Positions 46,348 through 56,394 of a DNA stretch of 64,000 nucleotides are shown here, piece after piece (position 1 is the first letter of the stretch; the number at the start of each line of letters is the position of its first letter). The DNA comes from Pseudooceanicola atlanticus (GTDB lineage Bacteria; Pseudomonadota; Alphaproteobacteria; Rhodobacterales; Rhodobacteraceae). Below the pieces are notes generated by a model. The model saw only the letters and a program-made list of their open reading frames with translations. It ran no database searches and was not told the origin of the DNA. Where the stretch lies: assembly GCF_000768315.1 (NCBI RefSeq), contig NZ_AQQX01000001.1, forward strand, positions 620,001 to 684,000, read 5' to 3'. Position numbers and translations under genes: made by a program.

Positions 46348-47790
46348 TCAGGAGAAGCGGCGGGCCTCGTGCCCCTCGATCCAGCTCATCCCGCCGAGGG
46401 CGGCGACCAGCGGGTCGAGGTGCCGTTCGTAGCGCCGCCATTTCTGCACGGAACTTTGGTAAACCTTCTGCCGGGCCTGCCAGCGGCTGGCCGTGGCGAT
46501 GACGCCGCCGGTTTCCTCGGGGCGCAGGCAGGCGTCGCTCCAGTCCAGGTCGCAGGCCGCCAGGATGCGGCGCAGCTGCGGTTCGGGATCGGTGACGAGG
46601 TCTTCGTAATTCACAGCGATGATGCGACCGGGGAAGACGCGGTCCCAATGCTGCATCAGGTCGTCATAGATGCGGAAATACTGTCCCAGCGTGTCGAGCC
46701 GGGTGCTGTAGCTCAGCCCGGTTTCGAAATTGGCCATGTAATTGGACAGGCAGGTGTCCAGCGGATGGCGCCGGATATGCATGATCGGCGCGGTTTCGAA
46801 CACGGCGGCGATCATGCCGATATTCCAGAAATTCAGCGGCAGCTTGTCGATCAGCACCGGGGCCGCGCGATCCGCATGAGGCAGGATCGCCTGCAGGTAG
46901 GTGCGGGCGATGGTGGCGCAATTGTCCCGGGTCAGGGCCGCGCGGATGGCCTGATCGGGTGGCAGGTCGCGGCGAGCCAGCTGCGCCTGGCGGATCAGGT
47001 CGTCGGTCAGCCGGCCAAATTCGGGACGTTCGCCGGTGGTGGAGACCTCCGGATGCGCGGCGAGCATGCGTTCCAGCAAGGTGGTGCCCGACCGTGGCAT
47101 GCCGAGGATGAAGGCGGGGCGCGGCGTGGTCCGCGTCGCGCCGGTGAGGGTTGCGGCAAAGCCCTGATCAAACAAGCCTTTCTGACGATCCGCCGCCGGT
47201 GCGAACCCGGTCATGTCGGCCCTGTCGGGCTTGCCGTCATTCCCGGCCTTGAAATGGGTGAAGGCGGCGTCCCAGTCCCCGCAATCCTGATACGCCTTGC
47301 CAAGCGCGAAATGGATCAGAACGCGATCCGTGACGGGCAGATCGGCGTTCAGCGCGGTTTCGGCCTGGGCGAAGACCGGATCACCGGGCGCGATCTTGGT
47401 TGAATCGGTCAGGTTCACATAGGCCAGCGCCCAATGCGGATCGAGGTCGAGCGAATGGCGCGCCGCGGCGACCGCCCCGTCGAAATCCCCGGCGGCGTTC
47501 AGCAGGGCGGCGCGGGTCTGGTGCAGGTGCGGGTTGCGGGGGGCGAGCGCCTCGGCCCGGTCGAGAAGCGTCATGGCCCCGGTCACGTCACGGCGGGCGC
47601 GGCTGGCACAGACGGCGGCGCCGATCAGGGCGGTGACGTGGTTGGGGTCGCGGGCGAGGAGGTCGAGATAGATCGCCTCTGCTCCCCGGTAATCGGCGGT
47701 GTCGAACAGGGCGCGCGCCCTGGAAAGAGCATCGGCCCGGTCTCCGTCAGGAAACCGGGCCGATCCCGAAGTGTCATCGCTTGGCGTCAC
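46348..47790 (-). CDS. Tetratricopeptide-repeat sulfotransferase family protein
   Basis: The 480-residue product starts with GTG at 47790. The N-terminal 180 residues are TPR-like helices (YRGAEAIYLDLLARDPNHVTALIGAAV in parts). The C-terminal sulfotransferase domain has the P-loop GMPRSGTTLLERMLAAHPEV and the 3'-phosphate motif MHIRRHPLDTCLSNYM. The target is unknown. It begins 16 bp after the mdh stop on the same strand and ends 4 bp from a convergent gene. Its GC content resembles its neighbours, unlike the other sulfotransferase. Confidence 0.85.
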   Translation of the reverse strand: MTPSDDTSGSARFPDGDRADALSRARALFDTADYRGAEAIYLDLLARDPNHVTALIGAAVCASRARRDVTGAMTLLDRAEALAPRNPHLHQTRAALLNAAGDFDGAVAAARHSLDLDPHWALAYVNLTDSTKIAPGDPVFAQAETALNADLPVTDRVLIHFALGKAYQDCGDWDAAFTHFKAGNDGKPDRADMTGFAPAADRQKGLFDQGFAATLTGATRTTPRPAFILGMPRSGTTLLERMLAAHPEVSTTGERPEFGRLTDDLIRQAQLARRDLPPDQAIRAALTRDNCATIARTYLQAILPHADRAAPVLIDKLPLNFWNIGMIAAVFETAPIMHIRRHPLDTCLSNYMANFETGLSYSTRLDTLGQYFRIYDDLMQHWDRVFPGRIIAVNYEDLVTDPEPQLRRILAACDLDWSDACLRPEETGGVIATASRWQARQKVYQSSVQKWRRYERHLDPLVAALGGMSWIEGHEARRFS

Positions 47791-47806
47791 GCCAGAGCCG
47801 ATCGGT

Positions 47807-48895
<1,089 letters not shown>

Positions 48896-49047
48896 CTAGT
48901 CAGCCCAACAATTTGGCACCTGTTCCGACCTGTACACCTTTGCCGCCCGGAGGGCCGGCTGACGGTCTTCGCGGGCAGATCGGCCGGGCCGGGTCCCGCG
49001 ATTCTCGTCAGCGCTGCCGCGCGACCGGGCGTGCGGGGCAGGCTAGG

Positions 49048-49371
49048 TCAGGCGTCTTTCTCGGGCGTCGGCAATGCCTCTGCCAGCGTTTCGAAGGCCT
49101 GGCCGGAGGCGACAAGGCAGGTCAGGCCGCTTGCCTGGGTCACCGTGATCGTCCAGGACCCGGTATCCATGGAGGCAAAGACTTCGACCATCTGGTTATT
49201 GGCGCCGAGGCCGATGGATTGACGGGTTTCCCCGTATTTTTCCGCCAGCCGGTCCACGACGATCTTGCGCGGCGCGCAGGAATTCGCGGTCGCGGCGGCC
49301 TGGGGCAGGGAGAGCACGGTGACGGCGAGGGCCAGGGAGAGGGCGAGGCCGCCGGGGGAGAGTTTCCGCAT
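49048..49371 (-). CDS. Secreted hypothetical protein
   Basis: This 107-residue protein has a clear signal peptide (ALSLALAVTVLSLPQAAATA) and then SCAPRKIVVDRLAEKYGETRQSIGL, a pattern I have seen in small exported alphaproteobacterial proteins without known function. Two cysteines may form a disulfide in the periplasm. The start is supported by aaagga. It is alone between mdh and mcl2. Confidence 0.78.
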   Translation of the reverse strand: MRKLSPGGLALSLALAVTVLSLPQAAATANSCAPRKIVVDRLAEKYGETRQSIGLGANNQMVEVFASMDTGSWTITVTQASGLTCLVASGQAFETLAEALPTPEKDA

Positions 49372-49707
49372 GGGACTATTCCTTTCTGGTTCCGTTTCAG
49401 GACAGGTTCCGTTTCGGTCTGGACAGTCCGGGCTTTTGCGCCGGTTCCGTCCCTGTCGAACGCTGATCCGTCCTGCGCCTATTGCGGGTCCGGACCTCCC
49501 TCGCGTCGATGGGAAAACTTTGCAGCCACGTCGCCGAAGAAGTGGTTAACGCACCGGCCGCCATTTACTTACAAAGCGAAAGGCCTCGCCCTGCCGGGCT
49601 TTTTTCTGCGATGCGGCGCCATTGGCCTTGAACTTTTTCCTCAAAAAGTGGCATTGGTGCGCAACATTGTTACCCAAAGGGCTGCCGCCCGCGACTCGGA
49701 GATCGCC
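49372..49707. other. Intergenic region before mcl2
   Basis: This 336-bp divergent gap has no gene. It holds an imperfect direct repeat of a 17-base unit starting GGTTCCGTTTC (49388-49404 and 49405-49425), with a third partial copy at 49443. Closer to mcl2 is a small ACTTTTT/AAAAAGT hairpin near 49629-49648. The promoter of mcl2 should be in the last 100 bases. Confidence 0.5.
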
Positions 49708-50562
49708 ATGGACACCACTTTCCGCCCCTATCGTTCTGTCCTTTATATCCCCGGTTCCAAGGAACGGGCGCTGGACAAGGCCCGGGGCCTGGCCTGCGAC
49801 GCGATCATCTTCGACCTGGAAGACGCGGTGACGCCAGACGCCAAGGGCTCGGCGCGCGAAACCCTGAAAGCCGCGCTGGCCGAGGGTGGCTATGGCGAAC
49901 GCGCCAGGATCATCCGCATCAACGGGCTGGACACCGACTGGGGCGCCGATGACGTGAAGGTGCTGAAGGATGCGGGCGCCGATGCCTTCCTTCTGCCCAA
50001 GGTGAATTCGGTCAAGGATATCGAGGCGCTGGACGACCTGCTGGGCGGCGATACCCCGATCTGGGCGATGATCGAGACCCCGCTGGGCGTGCTGAACGCG
50101 CTGGAAATCGCGGCCCATTCGCGCCTGACCGGCTTTGTCGCCGGCACCAACGACCTGGCGAAAGAGCTGAACTGCCGGTCCCGCGACGACCGTCTGCCGA
50201 TGATGTTCGCCCTGCAGCAGATGCTGCTGGCCGCGCGTGCCCACGACGTGATCTGTGTCGACGGGGTCTATAACGAATACCTCAACGAAGAGGGGCTGGC
50301 CGCGGAATGCGAACAGGGCCGCGACCTGGGCTTTGACGGCAAGACGCTGATCCACCCGGCCCAGGTGGCCGGTGCCAACGCCGCCTTCGCCCCGACCGAG
50401 GCCGAGATCGACCTGGCCAAGCGCCAGATCGAAGCCCATGAAGAGGTCGAGCGCACTGGCCAGGGCGTGGCCGTCGTGGATGGCAAGATCGTCGAGAACC
50501 TGCATGTCGACACGGCCAAAAAGACCATCGCCAAGGCCGAAGCGATTGCACGCATGGGATAG
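49708..50562 (+). CDS. mcl2: (3S)-malyl-CoA thioesterase / HpcH-HpaI family CoA-ester lyase (Mcl2-like)
   Basis: The 284-residue protein starts at MDTTFRPYRSVLYIPGSKERALDKA (49708). FDLEDAVTPD and PKVNS are the metal- and substrate-site segments of the citrate-lyase-beta-like fold, and the C terminus ends GVAVVDGKIVENLHVDTA. The spelling is close to the Rhodobacter sphaeroides Mcl2, which hydrolyses malyl-CoA to malate and CoA after the Mcl1 condensation in the ethylmalonyl-CoA pathway. A lyase role cannot be excluded. mch follows three genes on. Confidence 0.87.
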   Translation: MDTTFRPYRSVLYIPGSKERALDKARGLACDAIIFDLEDAVTPDAKGSARETLKAALAEGGYGERARIIRINGLDTDWGADDVKVLKDAGADAFLLPKVNSVKDIEALDDLLGGDTPIWAMIETPLGVLNALEIAAHSRLTGFVAGTNDLAKELNCRSRDDRLPMMFALQQMLLAARAHDVICVDGVYNEYLNEEGLAAECEQGRDLGFDGKTLIHPAQVAGANAAFAPTEAEIDLAKRQIEAHEEVERTGQGVAVVDGKIVENLHVDTAKKTIAKAEAIARMG

Positions 50563-50607
50563 GGTTGGCAAAGTAAACCCTGTTCACATGATCCGAAGGG
50601 GATCCCC

Positions 50608-51153
50608 ATGGCTTTGCTCGTTCTCGGTGTGCTTCTCTGGGCCGCCGCCCATTTCTTCAAACGCATGGCGCCGGGGCCACGCGCCCGGATGGGCGATGGC
50701 GGAAAAGGCCTGGTCGCCGCGGCGCTGGCAGCATCCATCCTTATGATGATCTTCGGCTACCGCATGGCCGATGGCGCCTTTTTCTGGGGACGGCACCCCG
50801 CGACGGTGGGGATCAACAACCTGCTGATGATCGCCGCGCTCTACTTTACCTCGCCGGGTCCTAAGAAGGGGGCGCTGTTCTACAGGATGCGTCACCCGAT
50901 GCTGACCGGCTTCCTGTTGTGGACGATCGCGCACCTGCTGGTGAACGGCGATGTGCCGTCCTTTGTCCTCTTCGGTGGGCTGGGCCTGTGGGCCGTGGCC
51001 GAGATGATCGTCATCAACCGGGCCGAGCCGAACTGGACCCCGCCGGCCAAGGGCTCCATCGCCAAGGACGGGATGTTCCTGGTCGCGTCGCTGGTGCTGC
51101 TGGCGGTGATCGGCTGGGTGCATACCTGGCTCGGCTACCCGACATTCGGCTGA
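50608..51153 (+). CDS. NnrU-like membrane protein
   Basis: This 181-residue protein has about six membrane helices. It carries the NnrU family features with WAAAHFFKR in the first helix, RMRHPMLTGFLLWTIAHLLVNGD (core RHPMLTGFLLW) and a C-terminal GWVHTWLG. NnrU-like proteins were named from denitrification loci, and isoprenoid-biosynthesis relatives exist; the role here is unknown. The start has aagggg upstream. It sits between mcl2 (45 bp) and the DUF1737 gene (12 bp). Confidence 0.85.
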   Translation: MALLVLGVLLWAAAHFFKRMAPGPRARMGDGGKGLVAAALAASILMMIFGYRMADGAFFWGRHPATVGINNLLMIAALYFTSPGPKKGALFYRMRHPMLTGFLLWTIAHLLVNGDVPSFVLFGGLGLWAVAEMIVINRAEPNWTPPAKGSIAKDGMFLVASLVLLAVIGWVHTWLGYPTFG

Positions 51154-51165
51154 ACGGAGGATCCC

Positions 51166-51369
51166 ATGAAAGCCTATCGTTTCCTGTCCGCCGACGACAC
51201 GTCGGCCTTTTGCCACAAGGTCACCAAGGCGCTGGCCAAGGGGTGGGAGCTGCATGGCAGCCCCACCTACGCCCATGACGCTACCACCGGCGTGATGCGC
51301 TGCGGCCAGGCCGTGACCAAGGAGGTCGAGGGCGAGTATTCCCCCGACATGAAGCTGGGAGAGCTTTGA
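51166..51369 (+). CDS. DUF1737 family small protein
   Basis: This 67-residue protein has MKAYRFLSADDTSAFCHKVT and ALAKGWELHGSPTYAHD, the full DUF1737 pattern. No function is known. Its stop directly abuts the mch start (TGAATG), so expression is coupled. Ggagg precedes the start. Confidence 0.85.
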   Translation: MKAYRFLSADDTSAFCHKVTKALAKGWELHGSPTYAHDATTGVMRCGQAVTKEVEGEYSPDMKLGEL

Positions 51370-52401
51370 ATGACCAAGACAAATCCGGGCCGTTTCTTCG
51401 AGGATTACAGCATCGGCCAGGTGATCGACCACGCCGTGCCGCGCACCGTCTCTGGCGGGGAACGCGCGCTCTACCACGCGCTCTACCCGGCGCGGCATGC
51501 GCTCTATTCCTCTGACGCCTTCGCCCAAGCCTGCGGTTTGCCGGCCTCGCCGATCGACGATCTGGCGGCGTTCCACGTGGTCTTTGGCAAGACGGTGCCG
51601 GACGTGTCGCTGAACGCGGTCGCGAACCTGGGCTATGCCGAGGGGCGTTGGCTGAAACCGGTCTTCGCGGGTGATACGCTGCGCTCGTCTTCCGAGGTGA
51701 TCGGGCTGAAGCAGAATTCCAACGGCAAGACCGGGGTGGTCTATGTCCGCACCCGCGGCATGAACCAGCGCGACGAGGTCGTGATGGAATATGTCCGCTG
51801 GGTGATGGTGCGGAAGAACAACGTCGACGCCCCTGCGCCCGAGCCGGTGGTGCCGGACCTGGCCAAGGTGATCGACCCCGCCGACCTGGTGATCCCGGAC
51901 GGGCTGGATTTCTCGGACTACGATTACACCCTCGCCGGTGAACCGCACCGGATGGCGGATTACGAGGTGGGCGAGGTGATCGGCCATGTCGATGGCGTGA
52001 CGATCGAGGAAGCCGAGCACATGATGGCCACGCGCCTGTGGCAGAACACCGCCAAGGTGCATTTCGACGCGACCTTCCGCCCCGATGGCCAGCGGCTCAT
52101 CTACGGCGGTCACGTGATCTCGATGGCGCGCGCCCTGTCGTTCAACGGGTTGGCCAATGCGCAGATGATCGTCGGGCTGAATGGCGGGGCCCATGCGAAC
52201 CCCTGCTTCTCGGGCACGACCGTGAAGGCCTGGTCCGAAGTGCTGGACAAGGCCGAAACCGCGGCGCCGGGTGTCGGCGCGATCCGCCTGCGGCTGGTCG
52301 CGGTCAGCGATGCCTCGGTCGGGGAGCTGAAGGGAGAGGACGGCAAGTATCTGCCCCAGGTCCTGCTCGATCTCGATTACTGGGCCCTGATGCCGGCGTG
52401 A
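51370..52401 (+). CDS. mch: Mesaconyl-CoA hydratase (beta-methylmalyl-CoA dehydratase)
   Basis: The 343-residue MaoC-type protein has two hot-dog domains (about 8-160 and 190-340). It hydrates mesaconyl-C1-CoA to beta-methylmalyl-CoA in the ethylmalonyl-CoA pathway. NPGRFFEDYSIGQVIDHAVPRT, FGKTVPDVSLNAVANLGYAEG (core VPDISLNAVANLGYA-like) and VDGVTIEEAEHMMATRLWQNTA agree with characterised Mch enzymes. It is the last gene of the mcl2-nnrU-DUF1737-mch run and precedes sdhCDAB. Confidence 0.93.
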   Translation: MTKTNPGRFFEDYSIGQVIDHAVPRTVSGGERALYHALYPARHALYSSDAFAQACGLPASPIDDLAAFHVVFGKTVPDVSLNAVANLGYAEGRWLKPVFAGDTLRSSSEVIGLKQNSNGKTGVVYVRTRGMNQRDEVVMEYVRWVMVRKNNVDAPAPEPVVPDLAKVIDPADLVIPDGLDFSDYDYTLAGEPHRMADYEVGEVIGHVDGVTIEEAEHMMATRLWQNTAKVHFDATFRPDGQRLIYGGHVISMARALSFNGLANAQMIVGLNGGAHANPCFSGTTVKAWSEVLDKAETAAPGVGAIRLRLVAVSDASVGELKGEDGKYLPQVLLDLDYWALMPA

Positions 52402-52407
52402 TCCAAA

Positions 52408-52436
52408 GGCGCGCCTGCGGCGCATACTATTTTATT
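52408..52436 (+). repeat. Partial end of dispersed repeat
   Basis: The segment GCGCCTGCGGCGC followed by ATACTATTTTATT matches the 5' end of copies A and B in plus orientation. With copy B reversed at 52494-52589 it makes an inverted pair of ends about 150 bp apart around the intervening hairpin. Confidence 0.7.
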
Positions 52437-52493
52437 GAAGGGCGGCTTTTCGGCCGCCCTTCGCATGTCCACGCCCCGACCAAGCGCCCTGAT

Positions 52494-52589
52494 CTTCATC
52501 TTGCCGGAAATACTCCGGGATTCTCAAGGGCAGCGCCCTTGAGGGCCCTTGCGGCCCGAGCAAGATAAAATCGAACGCGCCGCAGGCGC
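52494..52589 (-). repeat. Dispersed repeat, about 95 bp, copy B
   Basis: On the minus strand this starts GCGCCTGCGGCGC, has GATTTTATCTTGCTC, GCCGCAAGGGC, the hairpin TCAAGGGCGCTGCCCTTGA, then TTTCCGGCAAGATGAA. Hand alignment with copy A at 2561-2660 gives about 10 differences in 96 positions. Its plus-strand reading contains a further copy of the short ATCTTGCC motif (52497-52516). Confidence 0.82.
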
Positions 52590-52683
52590 ACTTCCCGGGA
52601 GAGGCCTTGGGAACAAAGAAAAACCCAGTGATTTTGTCAGGTTATACTGAGTCGCGGGGTTCGGCGAGCAAATGACCGCCAAG

Positions 52684-52714
52684 TGTGATCACTGCGATGG
52701 AATTTGTGATCACA
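52684..52714. promoter_or_regulatory. Paired TGTGATCACA operator upstream of sdhC
   Basis: TGTGATCACT lies at 52684-52693 and TGTGATCACA at 52705-52714, centres 21 bp apart as upstream of sucC. The distal site has one mismatch in the last base. The pair lies 116-146 bp before the sdhC start. Confidence 0.72.
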
Positions 52715-52829
52715 GAGGTTGCGACAAGCCGTCCGTTCTGCCGAAAAGCGCCAATTCCGTCTTTCAAATGGATGACAACGTCACAAATTCCGCTAGAAAC
52801 ACCCTCAAGGGAAACCGAAAGGGGATTTC

Positions 52830-53219
52830 ATGGCCGATGTGAACCGGGGCAACCGCCCGCTCTCGCCGTTCATGTTGGGGCAATATTACCGGCCTCAGCT
52901 CAACTCCGTCACGTCCATTCTGACCCGGATCAGCGGCAATGCGATGATCGTCGCGGCCATCCTGATCGCCTGGTGGCTTCTGGCCGCAGGGTCGGGACCG
53001 GAATATTTCGCCGTGGCGGATTTCGTGATCACAAGCTTCATCGGCGACGTGATCATGTTCTTCTCGGTGCTGGGCCTGTGGTATCACAGCCTCGCCGGCA
53101 TCCGGCACCTGCTGTGGGACAACGGCTATTGCCTGGATGTGGAAACCGCCGACAAGCTCGGCTGGGTCATCATCGGCGGGTCGATCGTCCTGACCCTTCT
53201 GACCGCCATCATCGTCTGA
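52830..53219 (+). CDS. sdhC: Succinate dehydrogenase cytochrome b556 subunit
   Basis: The 129-residue membrane anchor has three helices. NRGNRPLSPFMLGQYYRPQLNS (core RPLSPFMLGQY) is typical of the N terminus, and the heme-ligand region is LWYHSLAGIRHLLWD, with H86 the likely axial ligand and H93 next to it. It binds ubiquinone with SdhD. sdhD follows by 12 bases. Confidence 0.95.
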   Translation: MADVNRGNRPLSPFMLGQYYRPQLNSVTSILTRISGNAMIVAAILIAWWLLAAGSGPEYFAVADFVITSFIGDVIMFFSVLGLWYHSLAGIRHLLWDNGYCLDVETADKLGWVIIGGSIVLTLLTAIIV

Positions 53220-53231
53220 GGAGCCTGCCCC

Positions 53232-53603
53232 ATGCGTTTTCTCACCGACCGCAAGCGCGCCACCGGCATGGGCGCTTCCAAGACCGGGACCGAACATCAC
53301 TGGTCCATGCAGGTCTCCTCGATCGCCCTGCTGATCCTGGTGCCGCTCTTCGTCTTCACCACCGGCTGGATCATCGGCGCCCCCTACGAAGAGGTCGTCG
53401 CCTATTATTCCCGTCCCTTCCCGGCGGTCATCGCCGCGCTGACCTTCATCGTCGGCATGGCGCATTTCAAGAATGGCGCCCAGATGGCCATCGAGGATTA
53501 CGTGCACGGCCTGACCGGCCGCCTGACCATCATCGGCGTGACGATCCTGTCCTATGCGATCGCCGCCTTTGCGGTCTTCTCCCTGATCCGGCTGGCGCTG
53601 TAA
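53232..53603 (+). CDS. sdhD: Succinate dehydrogenase membrane anchor subunit
   Basis: The 123-residue protein has three membrane helices and the SdhD N terminus MRFLTDRKRATGMGASKTGTE, followed by HHWSMQVSSIALLILVPLFVF. AHFKNGAQMAIEDYVHG is the typical loop with the second heme/quinone side residues (H/D). It anchors SdhAB to the inner membrane. sdhA starts 24 bp downstream. Confidence 0.94.
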   Translation: MRFLTDRKRATGMGASKTGTEHHWSMQVSSIALLILVPLFVFTTGWIIGAPYEEVVAYYSRPFPAVIAALTFIVGMAHFKNGAQMAIEDYVHGLTGRLTIIGVTILSYAIAAFAVFSLIRLAL

Positions 53604-53627
53604 GGCCCCCAAAGTCCGAGGTAACCA

Positions 53628-55433
53628 ATGGCTGCTTACGAATACGAAACGCATGAATACGACGTGGTCGTGGTGGGCGCCGGCGGCGCCGGCCTGCGCG
53701 CCACGCTCGGCATGGCGGAACAGGGGCTGCGCACGGCATGTGTGACCAAGGTGTTCCCGACCCGCTCTCACACTGTGGCTGCCCAGGGCGGCATCGCGGC
53801 GTCGCTGTCGAACATGGGCCCCGACCACTGGCAGTGGCACATGTACGACACCGTCAAGGGCTCCGACTGGCTTGGCGACACGGATGCGATGGAATACCTC
53901 GCCCGTGAAGCGCCCAAGGCCGTCTACGAGCTGGAACATTACGGCGTGCCCTTCTCGCGGACCGAAGAGGGCAAGATCTACCAGCGTCCCTTCGGCGGTC
54001 ACACCACCGAATTCGGCGAAGGCCCCGCCGTGCAGCGGACCTGTGCCGCCGCCGACCGGACCGGCCACGCGATCCTGCACACGCTCTACGGCCAGTCGCT
54101 GAAGAACAACGCGGAATTCTACATCGAGTATTTCGCCGTCGACCTGATCATGTCCGAAGACGGCGTCTGCACCGGTGTCGTCTGCTGGAAGCTGGATGAC
54201 GGGACGTTCCACGTCTTCCGCGCCAAGATGGTCGTGCTGGCCACCGGCGGCTATGGCCGCGCGTATTTCTCGGCCACGTCGGCCCATACCTGCACCGGTG
54301 ACGGTGGCGGCATGGTGGCCCGTGCGGGCCTGCCGCTGCAGGACATGGAATTCGTGCAGTTCCACCCGACCGGCATCTACGGCTCCGGCTGCCTCATCAC
54401 CGAAGGCGCACGGGGCGAGGGCGGCTATCTGACCAACTCCGAAGGCGAGCGGTTCATGGAGCGTTACGCGCCCCAGTACAAGGACCTCGCGCCCCGCGAC
54501 TACGTCAGCCGCTCCATGACCATGGAGATCCGCGAAGGCCGCGGTGTCGGCGAACATGGCGACCACATCCACCTGAACCTGTCGCACCTGCCCGCCGAAG
54601 CGCTGGCGGAACGTCTGCCGGGCATCTCGGAATCGGCCAAGATCTTTGCCGGTGTCGACGTGACGAAGGAACCGATCCCGGTTCTGCCGACGGTTCACTA
54701 CAACATGGGCGGCATCCCCACCAACTACTGGGGCGAGGTGCTGAACCCGACCAAGGACGACCCGAACGCCATCGTGCCGGGCCTGATGGCCGTGGGCGAG
54801 GCGGGCTGTGCGTCGGTGCACGGGGCGAACCGTCTCGGTTCCAACTCGCTGATCGACCTCGTGGTCTTCGGCCGCGCCGCCGCGATCAAGGCGGGCAAGG
54901 TCGTCGATCCCGAAACGGCCGTTCCCGAGGCCAACCAGGCCTCCGTCGACAAGGCGTTCGACCGGTTCGACGGGCTGCGCAATGCCAAGGGCTCCATCCC
55001 GACCGCGGACCTGCGGCTCGAGATGCAGCGCACCATGCAGTCCGACGCCGCCGTCTTCCGCGAGTCGAAGACGCTGGAGGAAGGCGTGACCAAGATGACC
55101 GAGATCGCCGGCAAGATGGGCGATCTGAAGGTCACCGACCGGTCGCTGATCTGGAACTCCGACCTGATGGAGACGCTGGAGCTGACCAACCTGATGCCGA
55201 ACGCCCTGGCGACGATCTATGGCGCAGAGGCCCGCAAGGAAAGCCGTGGTGCCCATGCCCACGAGGATCATTCCGAGCGTGACGACGAAAACTGGCGTGT
55301 CCACACGATCAGCCGCGTCGAGGATGCGAAGGTCGACCTGAGCTACCGCCCGGTCATCACCGACCCGCTGTCGACGGAAGCAGAGGGTGGCATCGAACTC
55401 AAGCGGATCGCGCCCAAGGCGCGGACGTTCTAA
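53628..55433 (+). CDS. sdhA: Succinate dehydrogenase flavoprotein subunit
   Basis: This 601-residue flavoprotein oxidises succinate to fumarate. [17 protein letters not shown] (18-34) binds FAD; H48 in [10 protein letters not shown] carries the covalent flavin. [21 protein letters not shown] (core [17 protein letters not shown]) and the HPTGI loop, catalytic Arg region ([16 protein letters not shown], [10 protein letters not shown]) and the [16 protein letters not shown] block are intact. The gtaacc-like start has gaggtaacc upstream and sdhB follows by 10 bases. Confidence 0.97.
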   Translation: MAAYEYETHEYDVVVVGAGGAGLRATLGMAEQGLRTACVTKVFPTRSHTVAAQGGIAASLSNMGPDHWQWHMYDTVKGSDWLGDTDAMEYLAREAPKAVYELEHYGVPFSRTEEGKIYQRPFGGHTTEFGEGPAVQRTCAAADRTGHAILHTLYGQSLKNNAEFYIEYFAVDLIMSEDGVCTGVVCWKLDDGTFHVFRAKMVVLATGGYGRAYFSATSAHTCTGDGGGMVARAGLPLQDMEFVQFHPTGIYGSGCLITEGARGEGGYLTNSEGERFMERYAPQYKDLAPRDYVSRSMTMEIREGRGVGEHGDHIHLNLSHLPAEALAERLPGISESAKIFAGVDVTKEPIPVLPTVHYNMGGIPTNYWGEVLNPTKDDPNAIVPGLMAVGEAGCASVHGANRLGSNSLIDLVVFGRAAAIKAGKVVDPETAVPEANQASVDKAFDRFDGLRNAKGSIPTADLRLEMQRTMQSDAAVFRESKTLEEGVTKMTEIAGKMGDLKVTDRSLIWNSDLMETLELTNLMPNALATIYGAEARKESRGAHAHEDHSERDDENWRVHTISRVEDAKVDLSYRPVITDPLSTEAEGGIELKRIAPKARTF

Positions 55434-55443
55434 GGAGGACTTC

Positions 55444-56223
55444 ATGGTACAACTGACACTCCCCAAGAACTCGCGCATCAAGACGGGCAAGACATGGCCC
55501 AAGCCGGATGGCGCGACCAATGTCCGCAAGTTCAAGATCTACCGCTGGAACCCCGATGACGGGGAAAACCCGCGGGTCGACACGTATTTCCTGGACATGG
55601 ACAAGTGCGGCCCGATGGTTCTGGACGCGCTGATCAAGATCAAGAACGAGATCGATCCGACCCTGACCTTCCGCCGGTCCTGCCGTGAAGGCATCTGTGG
55701 GTCCTGCGCGATGATGATCGACGGGATCAACACGCTGGCTTGCATCTACGGTCTGGACGAGATCAAGGGCGACGTGACGATCTACCCGCTGCCGCACATG
55801 CCGGTGGTGAAGGACCTGATCCCCGACCTGACGCATTTCTATGCGCAGCACGCCTCGATCATGCCGTGGCTGGAAACCAAGACCAACCGCCCCGCGAAGG
55901 AATGGAAGCAGTCCATCGAGGACCGCAAGAAGCTGGACGGCCTGTATGAATGCGTGATGTGCGCATCGTGCTCGACGTCCTGCCCGTCCTACTGGTGGAA
56001 CGGCGACCGGTACCTTGGACCGGCCGCGCTGCTGCACGCCTATCGCTGGATCATCGACTCGCGCGATGAAGCCACGGGCGAGCGGCTGGATGACCTGGAA
56101 GATCCCTTCAAACTCTATCGCTGCCACACGATCATGAACTGCGCGAAGACCTGCCCGAAAGGCCTGAACCCGGCCGCGGCGATCTCGCATATCAAGCAGA
56201 TGATGGTCGAACGGACCGTGTGA
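55444..56223 (+). CDS. sdhB: Succinate dehydrogenase iron-sulfur subunit
   Basis: The 259-residue protein starts at 55444 behind taaggagga, the right distance after sdhA. All cluster ligands are visible: C80, C85, C88 and C100 for [2Fe-2S]; C170, C173, C176 with C180 in [11 protein letters not shown]; and C227, C233, C237 in [11 protein letters not shown] for the [4Fe-4S]/[3Fe-4S] pair. It links the flavin to the quinone site. A terminator follows. Confidence 0.97.
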   Translation: MVQLTLPKNSRIKTGKTWPKPDGATNVRKFKIYRWNPDDGENPRVDTYFLDMDKCGPMVLDALIKIKNEIDPTLTFRRSCREGICGSCAMMIDGINTLACIYGLDEIKGDVTIYPLPHMPVVKDLIPDLTHFYAQHASIMPWLETKTNRPAKEWKQSIEDRKKLDGLYECVMCASCSTSCPSYWWNGDRYLGPAALLHAYRWIIDSRDEATGERLDDLEDPFKLYRCHTIMNCAKTCPKGLNPAAAISHIKQMMVERTV

Positions 56224-56240
56224 TCCGTCACTGATATCGG

Positions 56241-56276
56241 AAAGGGCCTCGCCATCTGGCGGGGCCTTTTTTATTG
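56241..56276 (+). terminator. Intrinsic terminator of sdhCDAB
   Basis: The stem AAAGGGCCTCGCC (56241-56253) pairs with GGCGGGGCCTTTT (56258-56270), with G-U pairs, loop ATCT, then TTATT. It lies 18 bp after the sdhB stop. Confidence 0.82.
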
Positions 56277-56394
56277 GGCTGTCGCCATCGGAGTTGCGAC
56301 GCCCCCGCACGGCTTGCCCCCGGGCATGACGCAACGCCCCGGCTTTGCAGAGCTGCACGCGCCGGACTACGCTCCCGGACAGGGAGGATTTCAC

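Larger units (their letters stand above)
52402..52829. other. Intergenic region between mch and sdhC with repeats and operator
   Basis: This 428-bp gap has no gene. It contains a partial repeat end (52408-52436), a GGGCGGC-type hairpin (52439-52461), repeat copy B (52494-52589), a TATACT hexamer at 52643-52648 that could be a -10 element, and paired TGTGATCACA palindromes at 52684-52714. The sdh promoter should be here. Confidence 0.6.

Noticed and set aside
53023-53033. Third TGTGATCACA-like site inside sdhC
   Set aside because: CGTGATCACA occurs once, without a partner at 21 bp, and is explained by the codons for Val-Ile-Thr.
52764-55535. 923-codon minus-strand frame across sdhC-sdhA
   Set aside because: It is the shadow of the sdh genes, with no motif and composition typical of an antisense frame.
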